Position numbers and translations under genes: made by a program
Shown: positions 13,691 to 38,439 of the stretch, in pieces
Layout: each line of letters starts with the position of its first letter
How positions within the stretch are numbered: the first letter of the stretch is position 1
Source: Setaria digitata
Taxonomy: Eukaryota; Nematoda; Chromadorea; Rhabditida; Setariidae
DNA: 38,439 nt
Assembly (NCBI GenBank): GCA_003640385.1
Contig: RCAB01000559.1
Coordinates: 1-38,439 of the forward strand
Direction: 5' to 3'
Notes under the pieces: model-generated
Databases searched by the model: none
What the model saw: the letters and a program-made list of their open reading frames with translations, nothing else
Told to the model about the DNA's origin: nothing

Positions 13691-13777
13691 ATGATTAGGT
13701 GGGAAAAAATGTTAAAGAAACTAAGAAAAATTGAAAGAGTTTTTTGCAGAGATTTATTTAAAAATTACTGTATTCAA
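13691..13777 (+). CDS. Possible additional 5' exon of the ligand-gated channel
   Basis: ATG at 13691, with a second in-frame ATG at 13709, gives 29 basic residues (KMLKKLRKIERVF and so on) up to a GTAAGC donor. The 70-nt intron 13778-13847 ends in TTTCAG and enters the next exon in phase 0. Against it: the sequence is not clearly conserved-looking and would place an unusually long basic stretch before the hydrophobic signal segment. It may instead be an alternative first exon or 5' leader. Confidence 0.35.
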
Positions 13778-13847
13778 GTAAGCTTTTCATCATATTTCCA
13801 CAGTATTCATTAACTAATTTTTATATCATTTTATTAATCACTTTCAG

Positions 13848-16800
13848 ATGAGTCATCCTGGATGGGTGATGGTATCATTTCTTACGGAACTTTTAAGTTC
13901 GTACGGTAGCCTTGGGCAACCATCGACATTATGTGCTGATGATACGAAAATAATTGGCAATCTCTTGAAGGTTTTAATTTTTAGTTTTAAAGTCTACTAA
14001 TTTTATTAATTGATAAAAATTAATTTGACCTTTCAAATTAAATCTAAGCCAATTTAATAAACATTTTTCGGTGTACCTTTTTTCTTTTGTTTTAAACTTC
14101 TCCTAATTATTTCGTTATTTCCCTTCTTTTATCATTCTTTTACTATTAAATTTTCCGGATACATACAATAAGCATTACCTGCCAGCACATCCTGTATCTG
14201 TTCGTGTCGATATGTGGGTGCAAGAAGTAACCGCTGTTTCGGAACTAACTCAAGATTTCGAAATTGGTATTATCCGCTCTTCTGTATCAGAAAAAATAAA
14301 ACCAGATATTAAGAGCTGAAATTTTAGACTGCAATACATCAAAAATAATTGGAAAATTAATTTTTTTTTTTTTTTTTAGATCTGTACATAAACGAATTTT
14401 GGGAAGATCCAGCACTGATATTTGATTTTATGGATCCATGCAAGAATAATATTTCATTCGATGAAAAAGTCTTACAAAAACTTTGGATTCCAAATACATG
14501 TTTTATTAATTCCAAAAATGCTGCTATACATGAATCACCATTCAGGTTGATATTTCATTTAGATGTGAATTGTTTTCAGCAATTTAAAAATTTATTTGAA
14601 AATCTCAAAATAATTGGTTTTGGGATATATTATATAGAAATATATAAGGAAACTAGTTAGTTTCGTTTTTCCTTTTTATTTGTTTTGAAAATATCGAAAT
14701 AACTAATTTCGAAATGCACTCTTTTTTTTTTGGAATATTAAAAAAATCGAATTTTATATAGATGTATATTTTGTAAATAAATATAATTTTATGCTCAAGG
14801 AGAATTTGAAACATATTATCAGAAAAAGGGATATTTAGTCTTCGATTTTTTTCCAGAAATGTTTTCCTGATGGTTTTTTCGAATGGCACATTGTGGACAA
14901 ACTATCGAATGAAATTAACTGGCCCATGTGATATGAATTTGAAACGATTTCCATTTGATCAGCAAAAATGCTTTCTTACTTTCGAATCGTATGTTTATTC
15001 ACTTTTTTCTCGTCTATCTTTGGTTATATTTAATTAAAAAATATACTTGTAAATGTATAAATTTTTTAATAATTCTTGCTATAACATTGTAGATTTAATT
15101 ACAATACCGGTGAAGTACGTATGTCCTGGAATCAGCCTTATCCGGTAATGCTGCTTAAGAAAATTGAACTACCTGATTTCAAATTAACAAATTTCAGTGT
15201 AATTGCAGTAGAGCAGGTATTATTCTGTGACTACGCAATTTATGATAAGATTTTTTTTTTTTTTTTGTTCATTTTTAAATGATGAAATAAACTTGATGCT
15301 ATGAGAAAAAAAAAAGAAGCAACTGAAATTTATGAAATTATATTAAAATTATCAGAAAAGTTTTCTTTTTTTTCTACATGGAAGCTTTTTTTTTTTCTTT
15401 AAAATATGAATTTTATAAAAATTTATTTTAGATGTATCCAGCAGGTTGGTGGGATGAATTAACAGTTGCATTTGTATTCAAAAGACGATATGGTTGGTAT
15501 ATCCTTCAAGGATATATTCCTACTTATGTGACAATTTTCATTTCATGGATTTCGTTTTATCTGGGATCGAGGTTCATGTATATCTTTAATATGTTTTTTG
15601 GTATAATACAATTCATTTCAGTGTTTCTATTTCTAATTTCATTCTATTTTTAATTCCTTGTCATCTTTTAATTTACTTTTATAGTATTTCATTATTAATT
15701 CAATCGAAGGAAGACAAGAAAAAAATTTTATTTTCAGAGCAATTCCAGCACGAACAATGTTGGGAGTTAATTCGTTATTAGCTATGACATTTCAGTTTGG
15801 TAATATTATCAGAAATTTACCTCGAGTTTCATATGTTAAAGCAATTGATGTTTGGATGTTAAGGCAAGTTTTTCTTTTTCTTTCGTTCTTTTTTTTTAAA
15901 TTAATTTTAATCAAGGATAAAGTAAGAGAAAATTTATGAACTTTGTTTTTAGCATGATAAAACTTAATTTTTTTTATTTCAAAAAACAGAACTGGATTAA
16001 TTAGAAATTAATTCATGTCACTTTTAGTGGTATGATGTTCATTTTTTTATCGTTGTTAGAATTAGCAGTAATTGGTTTTATGTCAAGACATGAAGCTATT
16101 CCGAAGCAGCTTAAAAAACGAAGTGTTGTGTCCGATGACTTGGCCTGGAATGAAATGCCTAGTCCAAGAATAGGGTTGCGTCAAGTGAGTTGCACATTGC
16201 CATCACTTTAGATTCATTTACTAATTTCAAAATTTTATTCGAGAATGTATTTTAATTATTGTGGTACTTCACTAATCTTTGTTGATTCGTTTTCCTTTAG
16301 TTTTGGGTCGATCAACGATGTTCATCATTGATGGATGATAGCGAGGTGATATTTGTAATATTTTTACAGTTTTCAACTAATTATTTAAATTAGAAAGATG
16401 TTCAAACTCTCAACAAAATATAATAATAGTATGATAATTTTTAATCATTTACAGCTGGTAAGGCGAGCTTCACCGATAAATTCCCAATTAGCAACAAATC
16501 CATTCAGTCCTCCATCAAGCGAATTAGCAACTGCAGAAAAGGATAGGTAGCCAGTTGATTTAAATTTTTTATTTGCGAAACGCCAATAGGTTGAAAACTT
16601 CTCGAAACACTTATAGTTTCAAATAACAGAATAATTGCAAATTTAAATTACAATTCCTTTTGTTTTTATCGTAAAAGACTTCAATTTTTTTCTTTTTATA
16701 GAGCAAAGACAAAAATAAAAAAAATAAAAAAGATAAAAGTGGTCAGTAATTTGACTATCAAATGAAACAGTTGGAAAAACAATATAAAAAAGATAAAATG

Positions 16801-17617
16801 AAAGTTGTATGATTCCAGGAAATCCAGGTGTCGATTTAGGAGACTTCGACGGTTATTTCATTCAATAGAACCTGAAGTTGTTGACAAATACAGGTAATTT
16901 TTCTCACTTTTAGAATTTTAATGGATGGAAAAAGAAAAACAGCGCTTCAATGAATTTCATTTATTGTATTGAAAACATATTTATTGAATTATATTTTAAA
17001 TTTATTTCTGAAAAAAAAAAAAAATTTCTTTCCAGCGCAATATTTTTTCCCACGGCATATTTCGTATTTAACATTGGGTAAGTCCTGTATGAATATTGCT
17101 CAAGTAGTGGAATTGAATTTCTGAAATGAACAAATACTGATTTTTTAAAATGAGCTGACAATGTAGACCGCTCTCTCTACTTATCAAATTTGCTATCAGT
17201 GATTGATAAATTTTCAAATACACTGTAACAGATCTACCTGGAAGAAAATTTTATTTTTAAATAATTGTGACAAACTTCGTAACTCTTTCTATAAATATTA
17301 CCAAAGGCAAAAAAAAAGCAAAAATAAATAAGAAATTTAAAATATTTACGCTCATAAGGCATGATTAATTTGACGAGGAAACTATTTTTTCCGATTTCTT
17401 TGAAATATAAATAATTAAGAAATGTTATTATATCACTGGAAATTTTCAATTATTAAAAATTTGAATAAATAGAATTAATTACTTTTTAGGACCTATTAGA
17501 AATTTATCTCTTTTCCTTAAGAATTATTATTAATTATTATAATAAAATTTTTATTGCAGTTACTGGAGCTATTATCTTACAAGTCTTTCATCAGCTGAAG
17601 AAGTGAACTCGAGCTAA
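13848..17617 (+). CDS. Cys-loop ligand-gated ion channel subunit, anion-type (nematode LGC/ACC-like)
   Basis: A pentameric neurotransmitter-gated channel subunit for the plasma membrane. Exons: 13848-13970, 14158(or 14173)-14266, 14380-14545, 14857-14988, 15093-15216, 15432-15571, 15738-15863, 16028-16184, 16301-16345, 16455-16546, 16819-16893, 17036-17077, 17560-17617. All phases close, giving about 462 residues from ATG 13848, the usual family size. Seen in order: a weak signal-peptide-like start ([11 protein letters not shown]), extracellular ligand domain ([18 protein letters not shown]), the Cys-loop with exactly 13 residues between cysteines ([15 protein letters not shown]), M1 after [12 protein letters not shown], the PAR motif before M2 ([20 protein letters not shown]), M3 ([16 protein letters not shown]), a basic M3-M4 loop ([10 protein letters not shown]), M4, and a short tail ending EEVNSS. 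PAR before M2 is typical of anion-selective members. There is no vicinal CC pair in loop C, so it is not an alpha-type nicotinic subunit. I infer a chloride channel of the LGC/ACC-like branch; ligand and exact orthologue are undetermined. The intron after 15863 uses a GC donor, and the acceptor before exon 2 is abnormal. Confidence 0.9.
14158..14172 (+). other. Ambiguous start of channel exon 2 (TTTTCCG acceptor or downstream AATAAG)
   Basis: The frame DTYNK-HYLP fits the family pattern of an N-terminal helix followed by Y-D/N-K, but the bases before GAT (14158) are TTTTCCG, not TTTTCAG. The only AG nearby is AATAAG ending at 14172, a poor acceptor that would delete DTYNK. Both choices keep phase 0. 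Confidence 0.6.
15864..16027 (+). other. GC-AG intron between M2 and M3 exons of the channel
   Basis: The exon ends ...ATG TTA AG and is followed by GCAAGT; the intron ends in CTTTTAG. Joining AG to T gives Ser in LSGMMFIF, which continues family-like sequence. The only deviation from a perfect AG|GTAAGT-like donor is C at intron position 2, as expected for the minor GC-AG class. Confidence 0.85.
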
Positions 17618-17637
17618 ATGATTTTTTTTTTTTTAAT

Positions 17638-17643
17638 AATAAA
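17638..17643 (+). terminator. Poly(A) signal of the channel gene
   Basis: AATAAA begins 21 nt after the TAA stop. A second AATAAA at 17756-17761 could give a longer 3' UTR. Confidence 0.6.
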
Positions 17644-20329
17644 TATTTTTTCTTTTTTTCGAGGTATTCGTTGAATACTGATTGTAAAATTAACATGTTT
17701 TGGTATCATTGCCTTACAATTCGAATCGAATATGTGATTTTCGTAATTTGAACAAAATAAAGAAATGATTAAATGCTTCCGTTGCACATACACATACTGT
17801 TATTTGCTACACAACCAACAACAGCAGTAATCGAAATATTAATTTGATAAATAAATTATCTACTTGTGAAGAAATCAAAGAGTGTCAATGAAGAAACTAT
17901 GAAAGTTTTTTGTTAACCAACTTCAACTGATGAAACAAATTGAATTTTTGTTTGTCTCACATATAACACTGGTAGATGTAGCCGACAAAGTGTGTAAATT
18001 TTACTCCGTGAGATAGAATTTGCATGTTATTTCTCAGTTATATCGGATATTTTTTATTTATAAAAAAAAAAATCAATTTATTTTTGGATTTGAAATTTGC
18101 ACAAATTTTAACGATTTTTAATAATTTAGAAATTTTGACGATGTAGAATGTTTCAATTTGTTGATTGGATTTGACACAATAAGTCATACATTAATTTATC
18201 ATCTACTCCAAACGTGGAATATTTGAATAATCTTCCATTCATGCATACTGATAATAAGATCGATGTTCATTGTTGCATGCTTTTTGATAATGGTACAAGA
18301 TGATAACATATCAGAATTCTTTTCTTTTGGAACGGAACATACAAACCAGTTATAAATAGCTTTTCAAATTATTAATTTATGTAGGGAACAGAGATTATAG
18401 GTTTAGTGTTTATTTTAGTATGGTAGGAAATAAACAAAATAAGAATGAAGCACATAACCATCAAACAGAACTATTAACATTAATCGCTAGATAATTAACA
18501 GTCCAGTAATAGTAATTCATCATTCCACATATTTTTCAAATAAAATTTAATATTCTAGCATTACACACTAGTGCAAAAAGCGGAGGAATATTAAATTTGA
18601 ATATGTTAAAAGAAATTATCGAGATAATTTAATCGAAGTGATTTGATTACCTCAAAGAGTCAGTCCCATTGGTCAATTCTTGGCCAAACATACAAAGAAA
18701 CTAAGTACTTACAGTTAGTTAGTTAGACTAATGACAAAAGATGAATACAAGGAAGTGAAAGAAACAAAAGAAATAATTTTAAATCAAAAGAAAAGGGAAA
18801 AAATAGCTTAATTTGAAATTTTTTCGAATTATTACGGATTATTGACGACAAAACCTAGGTAATTAGATTTTATCAAAATTACTGCTCTATATGTGATTTG
18901 AACTGTATGCACAAGTTAAGTGTCACTTGAAGCACTACTGCTGCTACTTTGAATTACTTATTTATTACCAAATATAGCTTCTTAACAGGAAAATTTTAAA
19001 GTTGCACAATTTTGCTACTTCAACCAAATAAGAAAAATTTATAAAAAGAGAGAACGCAGACCAGAATGAAAAATTTCGGTAGTAGTTTTGGTAAACTTTG
19101 GCTCATCAGAAATCTTCCCATTAACAAACAACTATGTCTCAATTTTGAGATTTGTTTCGGGAATTCATTCGCTTTCTTGTATTTGGTTTTTTTGCTTTAT
19201 CTAATTCTTCCCATTTGCTCATCGCTCCCATTAGGGAAGAAACAAGTGATAATTAATATACTATTTCATCAAAACTTCTCAAATTGCAGCAGCAAAAATA
19301 GTCAGATTTCTCTTAATTAGCATGCTATTTAAGCAAAAGCAGCATGAGCAAAGAAATTCATTAACAATTTCAGTAATTCTTGATTCATTGCAAATATGGC
19401 CTGTTCTAAAATTTTTGATTATTTATAAACTTTTAGCATTTTTCGCTTTTCCGTCAATGGCTATTACACCTATATTATCAGCAGTTCATTTTGTACTTTT
19501 CCTTCTTTCATTCATTATTATTTATTATATTTTAGAATAATGAAAGGAACAAATGAGAAAAGCCCATAATTAATGAATGAATATATGGTTCCATGTTTCA
19601 TGCTTAAAATTGCTCCTTATATTTCAGGCTTCCTATACATCTGCAACATTTTGTAAATTACCCGTATGCATATTCTCGTAATCGCATAGAAATGAAGTTA
19701 CTTATTTATCAGCTGCTTACTTTGAAATCACTGTTATCACGCTTAAATATAAAAATTGATATCAGCACGACGAATTCAAAAATTTGTCACTTGACTAGTT
19801 CGCATGGCGTATTATTATTTCCATCATATTTATTACAGATTATTTTTTAAATTCTCACACACACGCACACGAAAGAGAAAAGAAGCAACAATTGATCCTA
19901 AAAGAGGAAAAATTTTAAAATTTTCGAGATTAAATTTGGTAAAAAGACCAAATTTACTCTTTAATAGAATATTTGTGATTAATTAATGTTTTTGCATATC
20001 CAAAAGGTTAAAAGTATAACTTTTGTCTTATTTCCACTTATTATTTTAGGTCAAGAGTTGAGGAAAAGTCATCGAACTAACTGTTCGTTTAACTCTCTTA
20101 ATAACAGCACTAGCTGGAACAATTTGCACTGATAACAACAAATTTCATTATGAATGAGAGATTTGAGGATAATACATCGTTTATAGCTTACCATGAATTA
20201 TTGTTATCAGTTTCATTTAGCACATATAAAACAAACTCTCGACATTGAAAAAAAAAAGTTTTATAGTCTTTTTTTTTTCTAAAATTTATTTTTTAAAATT
20301 TGGTAGTGATAGAGCTATTTGTTCATTTC

Positions 20330-20360
<31 letters not shown>

Positions 20361-20522
20361 AAAATTCGGTTCGGTTCATATTTAGATGGATAGAAGCACC
20401 AGAGATGCAGCAAAAAAAAAGTTAAATTGGGCATATCATTATACAATTTGTCAAATAGGGATCATATCACAGAGTATCGGGGAGGGGAGATAAAAAGAGG
20501 ATGATAGAGAAAGAGATGGAGA

Positions 20523-20534
<12 letters not shown>

Positions 20535-20560
<26 letters not shown>
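20535..20560. repeat. (GA)13 microsatellite in a purine-rich tract
   Basis: Thirteen uninterrupted GA units inside a longer purine-rich stretch starting near 20480. It lies downstream of the kinase gene's 3' end. Confidence 0.9.
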
Positions 20561-20564
<4 letters not shown>

Positions 20565-20937
20565 AATTTTAATTTCGGAATTTACAAAACGATTAAAATG
20601 AATCATAATGAAATATCATAAAAGTTTTTGAAAAAAAAAAAAAAAATTGGTGAAAATTTCTTGAATAAGAAAAAAAAATTTTTTTTTTTTTTGTGTCAAA
20701 TTAATAGGCAACTTTTTTTCATCAACAAATTGCAAAATTTTGTGCAACTATTAGAAAAGCTTACCTAATTAGGAAGAAAAAAAAAAAAAAACCCTCTAAA
20801 GAATGAGAGTATTTTGTTAACAATGGGAAAAACCCTAAAGGCACAAGGAAAAAAAAAGGAGAAAAACTTGCTTAATCATGCGGGATACACAGTGGTAGTG
20901 ATAGTGATGATATATAACTTTTTTTTTTTTCTCTCTT

Positions 20938-20943
20938 TTTATT
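20938..20943 (-). terminator. Poly(A) signal of the NUAK/unc-82 gene
   Basis: TTTATT on the plus strand is AATAAA on the minus strand, starting 38 nt downstream of the TAG stop at 20981-20983. This implies a very short 3' UTR. Confidence 0.6.
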
Positions 20944-20980
20944 TTTCTTCTTTCATCTTAATGCACAAATTGATGGATTC

Positions 20981-35061
<14,081 letters not shown>

Positions 35062-35083
35062 GCCGCTTTGTCACCAAAGCGGC
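35062..35083 (-). promoter_or_regulatory. unc-82: Perfect 9-bp hairpin with GUGA tetraloop abutting the unc-82 start codon
   Basis: In the mRNA sense the 22 nt before the ATG read GCCGCTTTG-GTGA-CAAAGCGGC. The stem is perfect with five G-C pairs in its first five positions, and the loop GUGA fits the GNRA consensus. The last stem base is position -1 of the AUG. The loop also contains the in-frame TGA that defines this ATG as the start. The GC content is strikingly high for this window. Confidence 0.85.
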
Positions 35084-35090
35084 TTTTCGT

Positions 35091-35092
35091 CT
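35091..35092 (-). promoter_or_regulatory. unc-82: Candidate acceptor (cis or spliced-leader) for unc-82 5' leader
   Basis: Minus-strand GTTTTAG lies 29 nt upstream of the ATG, before ACGAAAAGCC. If used, the leader would be only 29 nt and almost entirely the hairpin. The bases upstream are A-rich rather than pyrimidine-rich, so this is a weak site. Confidence 0.3.
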
Positions 35093-36320
35093 AAAACTTT
35101 CTTTTTGTTTTTTTTTTTTTTTTTTTACAAAGTTACAAACAAAAAAAGGATAAGGAAAACGAAACAATGAGCTTTGCAACAAATGTTAAAAAAAAAAAGA
35201 AAAAAGCTCCGTGACTATTTTCACGCTGGAACACTAATTAATTACGCAAATGTTAAATTTTTTTACCACCTACTTTTGTTATTTGGAATCTGATAAATTA
35301 AAAATGATTTAATTGAAAGAGCAAAAAAAAAAAAAAAAAGAAAATCATACAATGTATAATCTGTTAAAAATTTAAATTATTTTATTTTTTACCCTGTAGA
35401 TAAAAAAGAGAAAAATCCTACTGAAAATGTGGAACAATTTATGAAATAACGAGAAAACCATAAGTTGTAAGAAACTGTCAAGTGCAGGTATTAATTTTTA
35501 TTTTTATTTTTATTTTTTTTTTGTAAAGAGAAGCCTTATTGAAAATATAAAGCAAAATTAGAAGCAAAGATAGTTAGATTTTATAGCATATGAAATGAAG
35601 AAAGTGAACGACTTATACAACATGTATAATTTAATGAGAAGTTTGGAAACCTTCCTCATATTTCGGTATTCTGTTCAAATATTTTTGTTTTTTTTTTTTT
35701 CTCGATCTTTATTATTTAATTGGAGATTTAAGTTAGTTTATTCAAATTCAAATACTGTTGAGAAAAATAAAAATACACTAAACAAAGCAAAAAATTGAAA
35801 ATATAGCACACCTGTATACTTTCTAAGCAACCCTATTATCAAATAATTACTTAAAAAAAAAAAGAGCATTTAAAAATTATTTAAAAAAGAAACGATAAAG
35901 TATTTAAAAAAATTTAATGAGAATATAGTCATCCTTAATGAGGTAAACAAATATAGATAATACCATGAAAAAGATCTTGCGGATGATTGACAAAATGTAA
36001 TTTGAATTTGCTACGAGTAATATGTTAAAATATCTTTTTAAATATAAATTTGAAATTTGATCATAGATGATGAATAAGGTATTCAGTAAATATAACAATA
36101 GCAAGAGACTTGTTGAGTTTATACAAGCACATATACATATTTATGTGTTAGGATTTCTACAATAATAATTTAGATCTGAACGATTAATTAAATGAAATTA
36201 AGGAAGTGGAAATATTTTTGAAACTGACAAGAGAATACGGTGCTGCACAAAAAATAAAAACTTTCATAGAAAGGAGAATAAATAATTGTAGATGTCATAA
36301 TAAAGGTAATGTAGATGCTT

Positions 36321-36563
36321 AATAACAGTAATAATAGCAGCAGTAAACGGCAATAATATAAGCAATGATGATAAAAATGATTCATTAAAATAATAGTAAA
36401 AATTGTGATAATAATAATATATAAAAAACAATAATTAACAATCATAATAATAATAATAATAACAATAATAAATAAACAAATAAATAAATAACTAGAAAAT
36501 AAATAAATAATATTAATAGGAGTAATGATGGTAATGATAATAGTAGCAATGATAATGAAATGG
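36321..36563. repeat. Compound AAT / AAAT / ATG microsatellite
   Basis: Stretches of AATAAT, AAATAAAT and AATGATGGT-type units run together, with the purest AAT block around 36444-36470. The minus-strand open frame across it (Leu/Ile/Tyr-rich) is a by-product of the repeat. Confidence 0.75.
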
Positions 36564-36732
36564 AAAGTTGAAACAGCTGTTAAAGCATTTGGTGCAAGAG
36601 CTTTAAATCATATGATTTATGTTTATTTCATCCAATAGCATAAACTTAAGATCATCAGTAAGTGTTAGAGACGAAAGACAAGAAAAGATAAGTAAAAAAG
36701 AAGAAAAAAAAAGACACTAAAGCGATTGAGTG

Positions 36733-36773
<41 letters not shown>

Positions 36774-37782
36774 GAGAACAGTTTTTTTTTCTTTTTATTT
36801 TCACCTACCGGAAAGAAGAGAAAAAATGAACTAAAAGAAATCGATTATTGATTAAAATCTTTAGCAGCTTATCTTATCTTTTTTTTTTTTTTTTTTTTTT
36901 TTCCGTTACTCACTGAAATGAATTTGCTATGGAAAATGTATAGTTTTTAATTTTTTTTTTTTAAGTGAGAGCGAAAAATTTTTAATTAATTAATTACATG
37001 ATACACAGTAATTGGATGGTTAATTTATACAATCATAATACCAATCTAAATAAATTTTTGATAAACAAATATATGCATAGGAAAATGAATGTAAAAAAAA
37101 AAAAAATGATCAACGATAAAACTTTGTTAATTATGCTTATAATATATTTTCAGTCAAAAATTTCCAACATTTTCTGCTAACATTTTAATTAACTTTAAAG
37201 AAATTCATTATAAAGATGAATTATTTACAATACAATAGATATTAAAGCAATATAATTAAAAGAGAAAATTTGCTTAAATCCATCTTTACAAGTTTGGCAA
37301 AATCATAAAAACTGCTCCACTTCAGTTTATGACTAAGCAAATCTTTGGAAGAGTAAATTATTTACAATTGAAAAGAAAGGAAAAAATTATTTGAGCAATA
37401 CAATTAAAAAGAAAAGAAAACACAATTTTTGGTAGAATTAATAATTAACAAAAAAGTGAAACAAAAAAAAAAAAAAAATGCAATATGTTCAAAAACATAA
37501 ATGCTGAACGATAAAAACTTTTCTTTTTCTTCATCGCCTTCTCATCTCATACGAATAATTTGAAATTAAATGAAGTGAAAAGAAAAAAAAAAACATTTTT
37601 CAAAAAGAAAAAACAAAACATTGACTTTCCGATCGGCTGAATGAATTTGCAAAATATTAATTTTAATTCTGCTTGATAAATTCGCTGAAACAAATATGAA
37701 TAAAAGCGAAAAAAAAAAAAAAAAAAAAAGAAGAAACAAACATCACAATTTAGTTTACAATAAATTAACTAGGATGGAAAAA

Positions 37783-37922
37783 AAAGATGGAATTACAAAT
37801 TTATTTATTTTTGATTTGATTATTTGCATATTTCTTTCTCTTTTTTTTTTCTTTTTTCTAAAAGATGGAATTATAAATTTATTCTTTATTTTTGATTAGT
37901 AATTTGCATATTTCTTTTTTTT
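37783..37922. repeat. 78-bp tandem duplication
   Basis: AAAGATGGAATTA...ATTTGCATATTTCTTT begins at 37783 and again at 37861 with modest divergence and slightly different T-run lengths. It is non-coding. Confidence 0.8.
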
Positions 37923-38439
37923 TTCACTAAATTCATTGAAAATGGAGAAAATCAGAAAAAATTTGAAGAATTTACTAGGAATTGGAAATAAAAGAGAGGT
38001 GAAAAAAATCAGAATGAAATTACTAAATCAATCCCAACGATAAAAATATATGCAAATAATATTAAAATATATAAAACTGATAAAGCGGAATAATAAATAT
38101 CTAACATGCAGGTCAATAGAAATATCTTTTTCCATGAATTCAAAAGAAGAAAGTAATTAAAATAAAAGGAAAAATTGTTATTTTTTCCAAAAAAAAAAAG
38201 TACTTTTTTACAGTTTTTAAATTTTTCCACTTTTTTTCAGTCTAATTAACTTTTTTTTTTTTTGTAAGAAATTTATGATTTTCTGAATTATAATTCTTTG
38301 CATAAATTCTAATTTTTGTGTTATCTTCTTTTTTTTTTTTTTTTTAACTTTTGTTTTATTCCTCTCATGAAAAATTTCAAGAAATAAAGATAAGGAATGG
38401 TGGACAGGTGGAAAATGCCATTTTGCGAAAAAAAAAAAA

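Larger units (their letters stand above)
17618..20980. other. Tail-to-tail intergenic region between channel and kinase genes
   Basis: About 3.4 kb separate the two stop codons of these convergent genes. I find no supported gene. Small open frames near 19.07-19.54 kb have no family resemblance. The region holds the 3' ends of both genes, A/T homopolymers (for example T at 20331-20353) and a GA repeat. Confidence 0.6.
35093..38439. other. Upstream (promoter-side) non-coding region of unc-82
   Basis: No supported coding sequence. It contains a TTTTA pentanucleotide run (35491-35515), long homopolymers (A at 36743-36771, T at 36879-36902), a compound AAT/AATA microsatellite and a 78-bp tandem duplication. 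The unc-82 promoter and any distal 5' exons should be here or beyond the window, but I cannot point to a specific element. Confidence 0.5.

Noticed and set aside
16702..16753. Apparent Lys/Ile-rich exon of the channel after a TTTTATAG acceptor
   Set aside because: Its only usable donor leaves the wrong phase for the next exon. Joining 16546 directly to 16819 restores Arg-Lys-Ser in frame, so this is intron.
19066..19540. Two adjacent small open frames (84 and 72 codons) with TATAAAAAG at 19040 just upstream and a hydrophobic stretch in the first
   Set aside because: They lie in different frames, have no recognisable domain and sit in A/T-rich DNA where such frames are common. The TATA-like string is only 25 nt from the ATG, too close for a normal promoter plus leader.
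36188..36445. 85-codon minus-strand frame rich in Leu, Ile and Tyr
   Set aside because: Produced by AAT/ATG microsatellite sequence; no domain, no splice support.

Overview
This window looks like nuclear DNA of a parasitic nematode, most likely a spirurid or filarial worm. It is very A+T-rich and full of A/T homopolymer runs (up to 43 bases). Genes are split into many short exons (about 40-235 nt) by small introns that usually end in TTTCAG/TTTTAG. The two genes I could assemble belong to families with close nematode relatives. Genus and species cannot be fixed from the sequence alone.

Layout: (1) 1-13,650 is a long stretch where I find no credible gene, only homopolymers, AT dinucleotide hairpins and a few short tandem duplications. 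(2) 13,691-17,617 on the + strand is a Cys-loop ligand-gated ion channel of the nematode anion-selective LGC/ACC-like group, 13 core exons plus a possible extra 5' exon. (3) 17,618-20,980 is the tail-to-tail intergenic space, with poly(A) signals for both genes and a (GA)13 microsatellite. (4) 20,981-35,061 on the - strand is a 39-exon gene for a NUAK/ARK5-type AMPK-related kinase, the unc-82 orthologue. Every splice phase closes, giving 5,274 nt of coding sequence including the stop (1,757 residues). The kinase domain lies at the N-terminus, followed by a tail of about 1,440 residues. (5) 35,091-38,439 is upstream/promoter-side DNA with microsatellites and a 78-bp tandem duplication.

The two genes are convergent and not an operon. 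The channel would act at the plasma membrane of nerve or muscle. UNC-82/NUAK acts in muscle thick-filament organisation in C. elegans. Nothing in the sequence links them functionally.

The most unusual signals are: a perfect 9-bp GC-rich hairpin with a GUGA (GNRA) tetraloop abutting the unc-82 start codon; a channel intron whose expected acceptor reads TTTTCCG instead of TTTTCAG; a GC-AG intron in the channel; and repeated long U-tracts starting within about 10 nt of unc-82 5' splice sites. I did not find a wholly new biological system.
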